Below, one piece after another: positions 44,419 to 55,393 of a stretch of 64,000 nt of DNA (position 1 is the first letter of the stretch; every line of letters starts with the position of its first letter). The position numbers were made by a program, and so were the translations under genes. This stretch comes from an uncultured Clostridia bacterium (GTDB lineage Bacteria; Bacillota; Clostridia; TANB77; CAG-465): positions 62,001 to 126,000 of the forward strand of contig CARYZD010000001.1 of the NCBI GenBank assembly GCA_949106495.1, given 5' to 3'. Under the pieces are notes generated by a model that was not told the DNA's origin, searched no databases, and saw only the letters and a program-made list of their open reading frames with translations.

Positions 44419-47400
44419 TTACCCCTTTTCTTTTATAGTATTTTCTAATTTCTTTATCTCTAACTGTACACGGATAAGTATATCATTATTAAAATCATTT
44501 GTCAATGCGATTTTTAAATTCATCGGTTCAAATTTTATTAACTTATCTGTAGCTAAAATTCTGTTAATTCCAAGCTTTCTTGCTTTATTTCTTATCTCAA
44601 CAATTTTTATTAAGTTTTCTGTTTCTTTAGGTATATCTCCAAATCTATCAAGAAGCTCGTCAACCACTTCCATAGACTCTTCTTCTGTTTTTATATCTGA
44701 TATTTTTTGGTACATATCTATCTTTTGTATTGGATCTTTAATATACATATCACTAATATATGCAGATACATTAATATCTATTTTAACTTCTTTTGATAAA
44801 TCTTCTTTTACTGTAGTATCTTTTCCTTCTTTTTCTTCTCTAATTGCTTTTTCTAAAAGAGCCAAATATAATTCGTAACCTACTTTTGCCATATGTCCAT
44901 GTTGCTCTTTTCCAAGTAAGTTTCCTGCTCCTCTTATTTCTAAATCTCTTAACGCTATTTTGAAACCACTACCAAACTCAGTAAAATCTTTAATTGCTTT
45001 TAGTCTTTTTTGAGATACCTCGGTAAGTGATTTATTGGATTCATATGTTAAATATGCATATGCAAGTCTATTAGACCTTCCAACTCTTCCCCTTATTTGA
45101 TAAAGTTGTGCAAGTCCTAAAGTATCTGAATCCTCAACAATTAAAGTATTGGCATTAGCAACATCTATTCCTGATTCAAGTATTGTTGTACATACGATAA
45201 CATCTATTTCATGTGTCATAAATTCAAGCATTACATCCTCTACCATCTCTGGTGGCATTTGACCATGTGCAACACCTATTCTTGCTTCTGGTACTAAATT
45301 TCTTATTCTTGCTACTATTTCATCTAATTTTCCTACTCTATTATTTAAATAAATAACTTGACCATCTCTTGATAACTCTTTTTCTATTGCCTCTTTAATT
45401 ACATCTTCATTATATTCTAATACATATGTATGTACAGGAAGTCTTTCCATTGGTGGCTCACTTAAAGTACTCATTCCTCTTATTCCAATCATTGACATAT
45501 GTAATGTTCTAGGAATAGGAGTAGCTGTCATAGATAAAACATCTACTGTTTCTTTTAAAACTTTAATTGCCTCTTTATCTTTTACACCAAATCTATGCTC
45601 TTCATCTATTATTAAAAGCCCTAAATCTTTAAAAAATACATCTTTAGATAATATTCTATGTGTTCCTACAATTACATCTATTTTTCCGTCTACTAAGTCT
45701 TTTAATATTTTAGTTTGCTCTTTTTTGGTTTTAAATCTACTTAAAAATTCAACTCTTACACCAAAATCCTTCATTCTTTTTTCAAAAGTTCTATATTGTT
45801 GAAGAGATAATACTGTAGTTGGAACTAAGTATGCCACTTGCTTGTTACTCATTACTGCTTTAAATGCAGCACGAAGTGCAAGCTCTGTTTTACCATATCC
45901 AACGTCTCCACATAATAATCTATCCATTGGTTTATCCGATTCCATATCTTCTTTTATTTCTTCTATAGAAGTTTTTTGATCTCTTGTAAGCTCATATTCA
46001 AATGAATCTTCAAATTCCTTTTGCCATGGAGTATCTTTTTCGTATGCAAATCCAGTCATCTTTTCTCTTTTAGCATAAAGAAGCATAAGCTCTTTGGCAA
46101 TCTCTTTTACATGAGTTTTTACCTTTGTCTTAGTTTTTTCCCATTCTTTACTTCCAAGTGTATTAACCTTAGGCTTTGCACCATCATCACAAACATATTT
46201 TCCTACACAATCAAGTTGTGCAATTGGGACATAAAGCATTCCTCTATCTGCATATTCAATTTTTATATAGTCCTTTTGTATATCTTGTACTTTAATAGTT
46301 TCAACACCACGATATATTCCTATACCATGATTTTCATGTACTACATAATCCCCTTCTTGAAGGTCTGCATATGTGTTTATTTTTTGACCAGTACTTGTCT
46401 TTTTTATTTTCTTATTTGTAGTAGAAAGTCCACTTACAGGCTCTGCAATAACAAGTACTTCAAATTCATCTGAATAAAATCCACCAGACATAATTCCTTT
46501 ATTTATATATACTTTTCCAATATCCAGTTCATCTAAAGCAAATATATTATTTACTTCTTCTATTCTTATATGATTATCCTGTAAATAATTTTTTACTTGA
46601 TTATATCTAGTATCTGTAGGAAATATAAGAAGAATAGCTTTATCTTTTGAACGCTCTATATCTAAATTTAATACCTCAAGAGAGGATTTATAAAAATTAG
46701 CTTCTTTAATACTAAAATTATATACTAGTCTATTTCTTTGTACCACTTTATCTATATTTATTCTTTCAAGATAAATACTAAACATATTTTTTTCAATTCT
46801 TGTTTCTATCTCCTCAAAAGTTAAATATGTATTTACAAAAGGCATATAAATATGTTCTCTTTGAGCTAACACCTTAATTGTCTCTGTATTTTCATATATT
46901 AAATTATTTGCCTTATCTTTACACTTTGATGGTTCATCCAAAAATATATTATAATCATTTAAATAATCTAATAAATTCTCTGGTCTTTTGACTAAAATAT
47001 TAAAATACTTGTCTATTAAATTATCTAGAGAATTATTCTTTATTTTTTCAATATCTTCTTCTATATTTCCTCTTAGTTCTTCAGATATAGTTTCATTTTC
47101 TTTTATAAAGTCTTTTAGTTCTGTTACTACTGCCTCAACTTTCTCTTTTGTAACATAATTTTCAGAAACTTGTGACATGTCTATTTTTTTAACTGTATCA
47201 ATACTTCTTTGAGTTATATTATCAAAAGTTCTTATACTATCTACTTCATCACCAAAAAATTCAATTCTAAAAGGTAAATCATTATTTATACAAAATACAT
47301 CAATTATTCCACCACGAACTGCAAATTGCCCTTTTCCTTCAACATTTTCAGTTCTTTCAAATCCAAACTTTACAAGTTTTTCTATTACCTCATTAATTGA

Positions 47401-47847
47401 TATATTATCTCCTGCTTTTATACAAAACTCTTCACCTTTATATCTTGCATTTGGAAACATTTTAACAAGTAAAGCATCAATTGTTGTTACAACTATATTT
47501 CTTTTTCCACTCAATATTTTTTCAATTGCATACATTCTTTGATTAGCTATATCTTTACTTTCTGCCTCTATATCATAATACTGAAGTTGTCTTGCAGGTA
47601 AATATATTATTTCAGTATCACTTGAAAAATATTTTAAATCTTGCATTATTTTATTTACTTGAAAAATATTATTACATACAACTATTGAACTTTTATTTGT
47701 ATTTTCTGTAATTCCATAAACCATCCAAGCCTTACTGCTATCAGTAAGGCCAGTGATACTTAATTTATTATTTTCGTTTTCTTTAATTTTCTTAATTAAA
47801 GATGTATAGTTACTACTATTTGCTAATGTTTTAACTAGTGGATTCAT
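44419..47847 (-). CDS. mfd: transcription-repair coupling factor
   Basis: A DNA translocase that removes stalled RNA polymerase and recruits UvrA. 1142 residues, the usual length. N-terminal UvrB-homology region (FAVRGGIIDVF), RNA-polymerase-interacting CarD-like domain (YVVHENHGIGIYRG, about 495), SF2 motor with Walker A GDVGYGKTEL (about 640), DEEH in LLIIDEEHRFG and motif VI QIRGRVGRS, and a C-terminal TRCF domain (YISDMYIKDPIQKIDMYQ). The ATG overlaps the ligA stop by one base (TAATG), so they are translationally coupled. Confidence 0.97.
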   Translation of the reverse strand: MNPLVKTLANSSNYTSLIKKIKENENNKLSITGLTDSSKAWMVYGITENTNKSSIVVCNNIFQVNKIMQDLKYFSSDTEIIYLPARQLQYYDIEAESKDIANQRMYAIEKILSGKRNIVVTTIDALLVKMFPNARYKGEEFCIKAGDNISINEVIEKLVKFGFERTENVEGKGQFAVRGGIIDVFCINNDLPFRIEFFGDEVDSIRTFDNITQRSIDTVKKIDMSQVSENYVTKEKVEAVVTELKDFIKENETISEELRGNIEEDIEKIKNNSLDNLIDKYFNILVKRPENLLDYLNDYNIFLDEPSKCKDKANNLIYENTETIKVLAQREHIYMPFVNTYLTFEEIETRIEKNMFSIYLERINIDKVVQRNRLVYNFSIKEANFYKSSLEVLNLDIERSKDKAILLIFPTDTRYNQVKNYLQDNHIRIEEVNNIFALDELDIGKVYINKGIMSGGFYSDEFEVLVIAEPVSGLSTTNKKIKKTSTGQKINTYADLQEGDYVVHENHGIGIYRGVETIKVQDIQKDYIKIEYADRGMLYVPIAQLDCVGKYVCDDGAKPKVNTLGSKEWEKTKTKVKTHVKEIAKELMLLYAKREKMTGFAYEKDTPWQKEFEDSFEYELTRDQKTSIEEIKEDMESDKPMDRLLCGDVGYGKTELALRAAFKAVMSNKQVAYLVPTTVLSLQQYRTFEKRMKDFGVRVEFLSRFKTKKEQTKILKDLVDGKIDVIVGTHRILSKDVFFKDLGLLIIDEEHRFGVKDKEAIKVLKETVDVLSMTATPIPRTLHMSMIGIRGMSTLSEPPMERLPVHTYVLEYNEDVIKEAIEKELSRDGQVIYLNNRVGKLDEIVARIRNLVPEARIGVAHGQMPPEMVEDVMLEFMTHEIDVIVCTTILESGIDVANANTLIVEDSDTLGLAQLYQIRGRVGRSNRLAYAYLTYESNKSLTEVSQKRLKAIKDFTEFGSGFKIALRDLEIRGAGNLLGKEQHGHMAKVGYELYLALLEKAIREEKEGKDTTVKEDLSKEVKIDINVSAYISDMYIKDPIQKIDMYQKISDIKTEEESMEVVDELLDRFGDIPKETENLIKIVEIRNKARKLGINRILATDKLIKFEPMNLKIALTNDFNNDILIRVQLEIKKLENTIKEKG

Positions 47848-49880
47848 TATTTATTTTCCCCTTCTTCTATTAATTTTATGAAATCCTCTATAGAAATTAC
47901 TTCAACTCCTAATTCTTGGGCTTTAGTAAGTTTTGAACCAGCAGCTTCTCCTGCAATTAAATAACTAGTCTTTTTAGACACAGAAGACGATGCTTTACCA
48001 GAATTTGACTCAATTAATTTTACAATATCATTTCTTGAGAAATTATCAAAAGAACCTGTAATACAAACTGTCTTTCCTAAAAGTAATTCTGAATTTTTAA
48101 CCTTCTTACTTCCTTTAACATTTACACCTAACTCATCTAATTTTTTAATTATTTCTATTGTTTGAGGTTTTCTAAAAAATTCGTTAACAGATACTGCCAT
48201 TATATTTCCAAAATCTTCTAAAGCATTTAAATTTTCAACTGAAGCTTCTGCAATTTTATATATATCATCAAAATTTTCTGCAAGTATTTTAGATGCTTTT
48301 TTACCAATATGTCTTATTCCAAGACCAAATAATAATTTATCTAAAGAATTATTTTTACTTTGTTCAATTGCATTTATTAAATTTTGTGATGATTTCTCTT
48401 TAAATCCTTCTAGACTTAAAAAGTCTTCAAATTTTAATTCATATATATTTGTTATATCTTTAAGTAAATTTTTATCTATTAAAGTTTCTACTATTGCATC
48501 TCCTAACCCAGAAATATCCATACAGTCTCTTGAAACAAAATGAGTAATACTTCTATATGTTTGAGCTGGACACTCACTATTTGTACATCTAAGTGCAACT
48601 TCTTCTCCAGCTTTTTCTAGTTCTTCACCACATACAGGACATATCTTTGGTATTTCAAACTCTTTTTCTGTTCCATCTCTTTTTTCTATAAGCACTCTAT
48701 CTACTTCTGGTATTACATCTCCTGCTTTTTGTATAACAACTTTATCTCCAATTCTAATATCTTTTTCTTTCATAAAATCAAAATTATGAAGTGTTGTCTT
48801 AGATATTATGCTTCCAGCAACTCTTACTGGCTCTAATATAACAACTGGTGTTACTTGACCTGTTCTTCCAACTTGTAAAACTATATCTAATACTTTAGTT
48901 TCTTTTTGCTCTGGTGGATATTTATATGCAACTGCCCATTTTGGAACTTTTACTGTCTGCCCCATTTCTTGACGAATAAGTAAATTATCTACCTTTACTA
49001 CAGCTCCATCAATATCATATTCTAACTCATCTCTTTTTCTTCCTATCTCATTTATGGCTGAAATAACTTCTTCTTTTGTTCTACATATATATCTTAAAGA
49101 AATTGTTTTTAATCCTGCTTTGTCCAAATAATCTAAGCTTTCAGAATGTTTAGCAAATTTTCCACCTTTTTGAACATTAAATACAAATATACTTAAATTT
49201 CTTTTTCTTACTAGTTCACTATCTAATTGTCTTAATGTTCCTGCTGCTGCATTTCTTGGATTAGATAATTGTTGCTTATTTTGTGCAAGTAAATCTTCGT
49301 TTATCTTATCAAATTCTTTTCTTGGTAAATATACCTCTCCTCTTACCTCAATTGTATCATTAGTATTTAACTTTTCAGGTATATCTTTTATCATCTTAAT
49401 ATTTGGAGTTACATCCTCTCCTACAAATCCGTCCCCTCTTGTAGAACCTCTTACTAATATACCATTTTCATATTCTAAAGATACAGATAATCCATCAATT
49501 TTTGTTTCAACACAAAATTCTGTCTTATCTCCAAACTCTTCTATAACTTTATCTACAAAAGACTCAACATCTTCTAAAGAAAATACATCTTGAAGACTTT
49601 GCATCTGAACTTCATGATTTACTTGGGTAAATATATTCTTATTTTTTCCACCTACCTTTTGAGATGGCGAATTTACATTTATAAGTTCTGGATGCTCAGA
49701 TTCAATTTTTCTAAGCCTTTGTGTTAATTTATCATATTCATAATCTGATATTTCAGGCTCATCTTGTTCATAATATAATTTATTATGATATTCTATCTCT
49801 TTTCTTAGTTGTTCTAGTTCTTCTTTTAATTTATCTATATTTTCTTCTGTAGAGAAAATATCCATTTGTTCATTATCCAT
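47847..49880 (-). CDS. ligA: NAD-dependent DNA ligase
   Basis: Seals nicks in replication and repair. 677 residues. Domain Ia (YHNKLYYEQDEPEISDYEYD) binds NMN. The adenylated Lys is in ETKIDGLSVS (about 125). The OB fold follows, then the zinc cysteines in CPVCGEEL and CTNSECPAQ (about 405-432), helix-hairpin-helix repeats, and a C-terminal BRCT domain (TVCITGSFDNFSRNDIVKLI). It is the first gene of a run ligA-mfd-prsA-spoU with a promoter at 49961-49989. Confidence 0.97.
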   Translation of the reverse strand: MDNEQMDIFSTEENIDKLKEELEQLRKEIEYHNKLYYEQDEPEISDYEYDKLTQRLRKIESEHPELINVNSPSQKVGGKNKNIFTQVNHEVQMQSLQDVFSLEDVESFVDKVIEEFGDKTEFCVETKIDGLSVSLEYENGILVRGSTRGDGFVGEDVTPNIKMIKDIPEKLNTNDTIEVRGEVYLPRKEFDKINEDLLAQNKQQLSNPRNAAAGTLRQLDSELVRKRNLSIFVFNVQKGGKFAKHSESLDYLDKAGLKTISLRYICRTKEEVISAINEIGRKRDELEYDIDGAVVKVDNLLIRQEMGQTVKVPKWAVAYKYPPEQKETKVLDIVLQVGRTGQVTPVVILEPVRVAGSIISKTTLHNFDFMKEKDIRIGDKVVIQKAGDVIPEVDRVLIEKRDGTEKEFEIPKICPVCGEELEKAGEEVALRCTNSECPAQTYRSITHFVSRDCMDISGLGDAIVETLIDKNLLKDITNIYELKFEDFLSLEGFKEKSSQNLINAIEQSKNNSLDKLLFGLGIRHIGKKASKILAENFDDIYKIAEASVENLNALEDFGNIMAVSVNEFFRKPQTIEIIKKLDELGVNVKGSKKVKNSELLLGKTVCITGSFDNFSRNDIVKLIESNSGKASSSVSKKTSYLIAGEAAGSKLTKAQELGVEVISIEDFIKLIEEGENK

Positions 49881-49904
49881 TTTACACCTCTAAACGCAGT
49901 TTAA

Positions 49905-49931
49905 CACATAGAAAACTTATTATTCTATGTG
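49905..49931 (-). other. hairpin in the ligA leader
   Basis: CACATAGAA pairs with TTCTATGTG across a 9-base loop between the promoter and the ligA ATG. No T run follows, so it is not a standard terminator. It may act on RNA stability or translation. Confidence 0.45.
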
Positions 49932-49960
49932 ATTTATTTGTTATATTTTTTACTAATGCT

Positions 49961-49989
49961 ATTTTACTATATTTTATGAATTATTTCAA
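49961..49989 (-). promoter_or_regulatory. ligA-mfd operon promoter
   Basis: On the minus strand, TTGAAA, a 17-base spacer, then TAAAAT, about 80 bases before the ligA ATG. Confidence 0.6.
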
Positions 49990-50009
49990 GAAGATATACA
50001 GATAATAAA

Positions 50010-50035
50010 CAAACCTAGGATTTCTCCTAGGTTTG
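50010..50035 (-). terminator. pgsA terminator
   Basis: A perfect 11-bp stem CAAACCTAGGA and complement with a TTTC loop, 25 bases after the stop. A short broken T run follows. Confidence 0.75.
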
Positions 50036-50060
50036 ATAAATTTTATTATTACTTTTTTAT

Positions 50061-50705
50061 TTAGTTTTCAACATCTATGTCTTCTTTAAATCTTATAAAG
50101 TAATCTACAAAAGACCATAAAGTTGCTACAACTGTACATGCTACAGTTACAGACATTGCAACATTTAATAATATATCTGTAGTTGTCATAAGCATTGAAT
50201 CACTTACAAAACTAAATATACCATAATTTGGAGCAATTATATAACTTACTAATGAACATATTATTGCAAGCATTTGGAATAATGTTTTAACTTTTCCACT
50301 TAATCCTGCAGCAACATCTTTAGAATTATCTGAACCAAACATTCTTAATGCTGTTACAAAGAAATCTCTAAATACAACTATAGCAGTTACAAAAGCAGGA
50401 ACTATTCCAAGTCCTGTAAGCATAATAAATCCAGCAGAAACTAATAATTTATCTGCAAGTGGATCCATTATTTTTCCAAATTTTGTAACAATACCAAGTT
50501 TTCTTGATATTTTTCCATCAAGGCAATCTGTAATTGCAGCAATAACAAATATAACCAAAGCTGCCCATCCCATAATTGTTGTTCCAATGCTAAAACTTAT
50601 ATTATTAAAAAAACTTTCTGGTATACTTAAACATAAAATAAATATAGGTACTAGTACTATTCTTAACATAGTTAATTTATTAGGTAAGTTCATTTTTTTA
50701 AGCAT
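50061..50705 (-). CDS. pgsA: CDP-diacylglycerol-glycerol-3-phosphate 3-phosphatidyltransferase
   Basis: Makes phosphatidylglycerol phosphate, the committed step of phosphatidylglycerol synthesis, in the cytoplasmic membrane. 214 residues with several membrane helices. The CDP-alcohol motif D-G-x2-(A/S)-R-x8-G-x3-D-x3-D is visible in TDCLDGKISRKLG and FGKIMDPLADKLL (about 62-88). Ser replaces the usual Ala before Arg, a tolerated variation. The opening MNLPNKLTMLRI is typical. It has its own strong promoter after pgeF, and GGAGG precedes the ATG. Confidence 0.95.
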   Translation of the reverse strand: MLKKMNLPNKLTMLRIVLVPIFILCLSIPESFFNNISFSIGTTIMGWAALVIFVIAAITDCLDGKISRKLGIVTKFGKIMDPLADKLLVSAGFIMLTGLGIVPAFVTAIVVFRDFFVTALRMFGSDNSKDVAAGLSGKVKTLFQMLAIICSLVSYIIAPNYGIFSFVSDSMLMTTTDILLNVAMSVTVACTVVATLWSFVDYFIRFKEDIDVEN

Positions 50706-50731
50706 TTCTATACCTCCTCTTTCAATTTTAA

Positions 50732-50760
50732 ATTATAGCAAACTAAATTTACATAGTCAA
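50732..50760 (-). promoter_or_regulatory. pgsA promoter
   Basis: On the minus strand, TTGACT, a 17-base spacer, then a perfect TATAAT, 27 bases before the ATG. It lies in the gap after pgeF. Confidence 0.8.
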
Positions 50761-50770
50761 TATTTTACAG

Positions 50771-51625
50771 TTATTTCACATTATTTTCACTAATTTGCAC
50801 TATGGTTGCCATTGTTGCATAATCTTTTTTATTATTTTGAACTGCTGCCCTATAAGAGTAAAAGTCTTCTGTATTACATCTTGTACAAATCTCTGCAACA
50901 TATATATTTTCATCTAATATTCCGATGTTTTTTAGTTCATGCTTTAATATTTGTATTAAATCTATATGAAATCTTTTACTATTATTTTCATATTCTAAAT
51001 ATTCGTCTGTATATTTAAAAACACTTGTAAATTTTTCTTTAAATGATTCTTCCTCACTTGAAAAGCAACATTTTCTTATTGAAGGTCCTATACATACTAT
51101 TAAGTCTTCTACTTTGCTATTAAACTTTTCTATCATTATATTAATAGCATTAATGTATATCTTATTTATTACTCCTTTCCAACCAGCATGAACATTGGCT
51201 GCAATATTATTTTTAGTATCGTAAATAATTATTGGATTACAATCTGCTGTTGTAATAAGTGTTGCAATATTGCTATCATTTACAACATATCCGTCAACTT
51301 TATCTTCACTTAATCTTTCAAATAAATACTCATCTTTATTTTTGTTATCCAACACTATTACTCTGTCTGTATGGTCTTGTTTTCCTTTACAAATATCTCC
51401 AAAATTTAATTCTTCTTTTACTATATTAACATTTTGTAAAACATTTTCTATATTATCACTACCAAGAGTTCTAAAATTCAAACTTGTGTATTCTCCAATA
51501 CTCACACCACCATGCCTTAAAGTTATACAATGTTTTACATTATATTTATTTAAAATTTTAAACTGTATATATTCTAAATCCCCATTTTTTACATGTAGTA
51601 TTTCATCTGTATTAAAATTACTCAT
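50771..51625 (-). CDS. pgeF: polyphenol oxidase/PgeF-like (YlmD, LACC1 family)
   Basis: A Cu/Zn-dependent multi-substrate enzyme of the DUF152 family. Members have been described as purine nucleoside phosphorylases/adenosine deaminases and as peptidoglycan editing factor. Conserved metal ligands: HGGVS near residue 38; the ADC in TTADCNPIIIYD (about 128); VHAGWKGVINK with its His; and CIGPSIRKCCFS. It is 284 residues long. It overlaps the addA end by eight bases and is probably co-transcribed with it. Confidence 0.88.
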   Translation of the reverse strand: MSNFNTDEILHVKNGDLEYIQFKILNKYNVKHCITLRHGGVSIGEYTSLNFRTLGSDNIENVLQNVNIVKEELNFGDICKGKQDHTDRVIVLDNKNKDEYLFERLSEDKVDGYVVNDSNIATLITTADCNPIIIYDTKNNIAANVHAGWKGVINKIYINAINIMIEKFNSKVEDLIVCIGPSIRKCCFSSEEESFKEKFTSVFKYTDEYLEYENNSKRFHIDLIQILKHELKNIGILDENIYVAEICTRCNTEDFYSYRAAVQNNKKDYATMATIVQISENNVK

Positions 51626-54600
51626 TGATTTCCTCCTCTATTTTAATTTCTTTATTTAAGTTAAAAGAATAAATAAATGTATCATCTACATTATATTCTG
51701 TAAGTGAATTTATAGCCTCTTTATATATCTCTAATTGAATTTTATATTTTTTAATAAACTCTTCCTCATTATCTATTCTATCTGTTTTAAAGTCAACTAA
51801 AACAACTTTATCCTCTTTAGTAACATAAAATAAATCTATAACACCTTGTATTAGGCTATTTGATATATCTTTATTCATTAATATAAATTCATATTCTCTA
51901 AATATCTTTTTAGCTTCTTTTAACTCTTTACCAATTTTAGAATTTAGGAAATTATATATTCTTGATACGTTAATATATTTCTTATCTTGCTCACTTATTA
52001 CTTTTTCAAATACTAACTTTTCTATATAATTTCTTAATTCCTCTTTTGTATTTAATGTTTTAAAATCTAAATTTTGTAATATAAAGTGAATTAATAAGCC
52101 TTTTCTAACAGCAGTATATCTTTCTTCTTTTTCTTTTAAGCATACTGGTTCTTCAAATTTATTTTCTATATCTATATTTATATCTTCATTTTCATCGTTC
52201 ATTTTAGATATAACAATAATCTTATCTTCTTCATTTTTATTTTTCTTAAGATTACTTACACTTATTCTTGATGGACTATGAGCATCTTCTATGTACATAT
52301 ATTCAGACTCAAGATTATTTTTTATCTTATTTATTACTTTCTCATCTATATTTTTATCTTTAAATAAACTTATAGCTTTTTCATTCACTGACTCTTTTTT
52401 ATTTTCTATATTTTTAGAAGTTAGCATTTCTTTAAGCTCTTCATCTGTGGTATTAGATTTTATTTCAAGCCTTTTTATATCTAAATCTTTTTTCTCTCCT
52501 TCAAATTTATTATAATATTTAATTACAGGTAACATATTTTTATAATAACTTGTATTAGAGGCAATTAAAGTCTCATTAAATTTACCATTTTTAAAACTAA
52601 TAGATTGTGCTTCATATTCTTTTTCATAATCTTTTGTTGTTGCAAAAATGTAAAGTTTCTCTTTTGCTCTTGTAAGTGCAACATAAAATAGTCTTATCTC
52701 TTCAGATTTAGTTTCTTTTTCTATAACACTTCTAATTGCTTGTTTAATTAGAGATGGGTATGTTACTCCTAAATCTTGATTTACAATGTCTATTCCTATT
52801 CCATATTTATGATGAAATACGACTTTTTGTTTTCTTGCATCACTAAAATTATAATTTTTAGCAGTATCGGCAAGAATTACAATTGGAAACTCTAAGCCTT
52901 TTGACTTATGTATTGTCATTATTCTTACTACATCTTCGTTCTCACCTATTATTTTAGCACTACTTGTTGATGTATCTTGTTTATCTTTTAAATTATCTAT
53001 ATATTTAATATATGCATTTAATGTATTCCCAACTGTTGAATAAAAACTTGAGGCAAGCTCTATTAGATAATCTAAATTAGCTTTTTTAGATTCTGCATTC
53101 TCTTCAAGAGCAAATTGATAATATATATTAGTATCTTTATATAATCTAATTAGTAAATCTGATATACTATATATTTTTGAATATCTTGTATAATCTATTA
53201 TTATATTTAAAAATATTTTTATCTTTTCTACTAATTTATTTTCTTTATTTATAAATTCATCATCATTTATAATATTATTTAATGTATCATATACATATGA
53301 ACTATTATCATAAAGTCTAATTTTGGTAATTTCATCTAAAGTAAAATTTCCTATTATGCTATACATTATACTAATAATGTGTATATCTTGATAAGGATTA
53401 TCTATAATTTTAAGAAAAGATAAAATTAATTTTACTTCATCTCCTTCAAAAATACTACTAGATGTATCACAAAATACAGGTATATTATTTTCTTTTAAAG
53501 CATCTTCAATTACATTTGCTTTATTTTTAACACCACGAAGTAAAATTACAATATCCTTATACCTAACATTTCTAAGTGTTCCATCATCACTCATTACTTT
53601 ATCTTTTTTCATTATATCTTGAATTTTATATGCAATACATTTTGCTTCTATTTGAGTAGAAGTTAAATCTTCATCTATTTCTATACTTTCCTCAGAATCT
53701 TCAAACATGTCTATTGGCTGGTCTTTTAAATCTATTATATTAATTTGTGTTTTATAACTTGCATCTTCTGAATTTACATATTTGGTATTTCCACATTTTA
53801 GACTTTCATTTATACCATACTCACATTGACCATTTTTACTACTCATTATTTTTTCAAAAATATAATTTATTGAATTAATTACTTCTTCTCTACTTCTAAA
53901 ATTCTTAGATAATATTATTTTACATGATTTTTTCGTATTATTTTCATTTTCTAAATCATATGAATTATATTTATCATTAAAAATATCTGGTCTTGCTTGT
54001 CTAAATCCATATATACTTTGTTTTATATCTCCTACCATAAATCTATTATCTTCTTTTGAAATTGCATCAAGTATTCTTTCTTGAACATAACTTGTATCTT
54101 GATACTCATCTGTATATATTTCTTTAAACTTATTTTTTAAATCTTTTGCTATATCTGTTATATTATCTTCTTTATCTACTAATAACTCTAAAGCATAATG
54201 CATTATATCATTAAACTCAGCTATTCCTTGTTTCTTCTTTTCCTCTTTAAAATTATTATCAAAAGAAATTAAAAAATTATATAAATATTTAATATATCCA
54301 TATGCAAGGTTATTATCTTTTAATATTTCACTACTTGTAGAATATATTTTTTTTCTTGCCTTTTCTACTACTTCTTTTACTTCTTTTTTTCTAAATGTAG
54401 CAATTTCTTCTTTTAGTTCCTCATCGCTTACTTTTCCTATAGTAAATTTAGGCATACTAAAGTCTGCTAAATTGTTATATAAATTATCCCATGATTTATT
54501 TGCATTAACACAAACCTTAAGCATGTTTATATCTTCATTTAATATAACTGCACATTTATTAAATTCCTCAAGTCCCATTATTTTATTTAAATATTCATCA

Positions 54601-55307
54601 TATTTTAATATTGCAAGTTCAATACCTGCTATAATATCATCATAAATATCTCTACCAAATTCTGTATTATATAAATCAATATCATAATCTATATTATATT
54701 TTTCTATTTGTTCTTCAAGCCATTTAAATGGATATGGAAAAGCTTGAATAAAATTATATATTTTTAAAATACTCTCAAGTAATTCTTCGTCTTTCCCGTT
54801 AAATAGCTCTAAAATATTATATAATCCAAAAACATTTTTCTCATCTACATACGACTCATATTCTTTTTCAAGTAAATCTTCCAAAACTCTAGTTTTTATT
54901 AATATACTTTGTGATTCTTCACATATTCTAATATTTGGGTCTAAATCTAAAATATTAAAATTCTCTTTTACAAGTTTAAAACAAAAAGCATCTATTGTTG
55001 TAATATTTGCTCTATTTATATATATTAGCTGATTTCTTAAATGATTTATTTTTTTAGGATCTTTCTCTATATCTAGTGCCTTATAAATTGCATTTAAAAT
55101 CTTCTCTTTTAGCTCCTGTGCTGCTGCATTAGTAAATGTAACAACTAGAATTTTATCTACATCTAAATATTCATCTAATACTTTTTTAATTATCCTTTCT
55201 ACTAAAACAGCAGTCTTTCCACTACCAGCAGAAGCACTAACAAGTATATTTGAATCTCTTTTATTAATAACTTTTAGTTGATCTTCTGTCCAATTATTCT
55301 CTGCCAT
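51618..55307 (-). CDS. addA: ATP-dependent helicase/nuclease subunit A
   Basis: The helicase-nuclease subunit of AddAB, which processes double-strand breaks for recombination. 1229 residues. Walker A is VSASAGSGKTAVLVERI (about 23-39). UvrD-like motifs follow, including VTFTNAAAQELKEK, EYQDTS and IMTIHKSKGLEFPIV, and ALTRAKEKL. The C-terminal RecB-like nuclease is complete: the catalytic Asp-Lys are in VVLVDFKTDRI and the QLEIYKEA motif follows. GGGGAGG precedes the ATG. addB is not directly upstream as in most relatives, since a plus-strand tsaE unit begins there. Confidence 0.96.
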   Translation of the reverse strand: MAENNWTEDQLKVINKRDSNILVSASAGSGKTAVLVERIIKKVLDEYLDVDKILVVTFTNAAAQELKEKILNAIYKALDIEKDPKKINHLRNQLIYINRANITTIDAFCFKLVKENFNILDLDPNIRICEESQSILIKTRVLEDLLEKEYESYVDEKNVFGLYNILELFNGKDEELLESILKIYNFIQAFPYPFKWLEEQIEKYNIDYDIDLYNTEFGRDIYDDIIAGIELAILKYDEYLNKIMGLEEFNKCAVILNEDINMLKVCVNANKSWDNLYNNLADFSMPKFTIGKVSDEELKEEIATFRKKEVKEVVEKARKKIYSTSSEILKDNNLAYGYIKYLYNFLISFDNNFKEEKKKQGIAEFNDIMHYALELLVDKEDNITDIAKDLKNKFKEIYTDEYQDTSYVQERILDAISKEDNRFMVGDIKQSIYGFRQARPDIFNDKYNSYDLENENNTKKSCKIILSKNFRSREEVINSINYIFEKIMSSKNGQCEYGINESLKCGNTKYVNSEDASYKTQINIIDLKDQPIDMFEDSEESIEIDEDLTSTQIEAKCIAYKIQDIMKKDKVMSDDGTLRNVRYKDIVILLRGVKNKANVIEDALKENNIPVFCDTSSSIFEGDEVKLILSFLKIIDNPYQDIHIISIMYSIIGNFTLDEITKIRLYDNSSYVYDTLNNIINDDEFINKENKLVEKIKIFLNIIIDYTRYSKIYSISDLLIRLYKDTNIYYQFALEENAESKKANLDYLIELASSFYSTVGNTLNAYIKYIDNLKDKQDTSTSSAKIIGENEDVVRIMTIHKSKGLEFPIVILADTAKNYNFSDARKQKVVFHHKYGIGIDIVNQDLGVTYPSLIKQAIRSVIEKETKSEEIRLFYVALTRAKEKLYIFATTKDYEKEYEAQSISFKNGKFNETLIASNTSYYKNMLPVIKYYNKFEGEKKDLDIKRLEIKSNTTDEELKEMLTSKNIENKKESVNEKAISLFKDKNIDEKVINKIKNNLESEYMYIEDAHSPSRISVSNLKKNKNEEDKIIVISKMNDENEDINIDIENKFEEPVCLKEKEERYTAVRKGLLIHFILQNLDFKTLNTKEELRNYIEKLVFEKVISEQDKKYINVSRIYNFLNSKIGKELKEAKKIFREYEFILMNKDISNSLIQGVIDLFYVTKEDKVVLVDFKTDRIDNEEEFIKKYKIQLEIYKEAINSLTEYNVDDTFIYSFNLNKEIKIEEEINE

Positions 55308-55393
55308 ATTGCCTCCCCTTTTTTATATATTTTATATTCTATTTTCCAATTTTGCAAGAACAATTTAATATTAAAATATTTGTTGTCATAAGT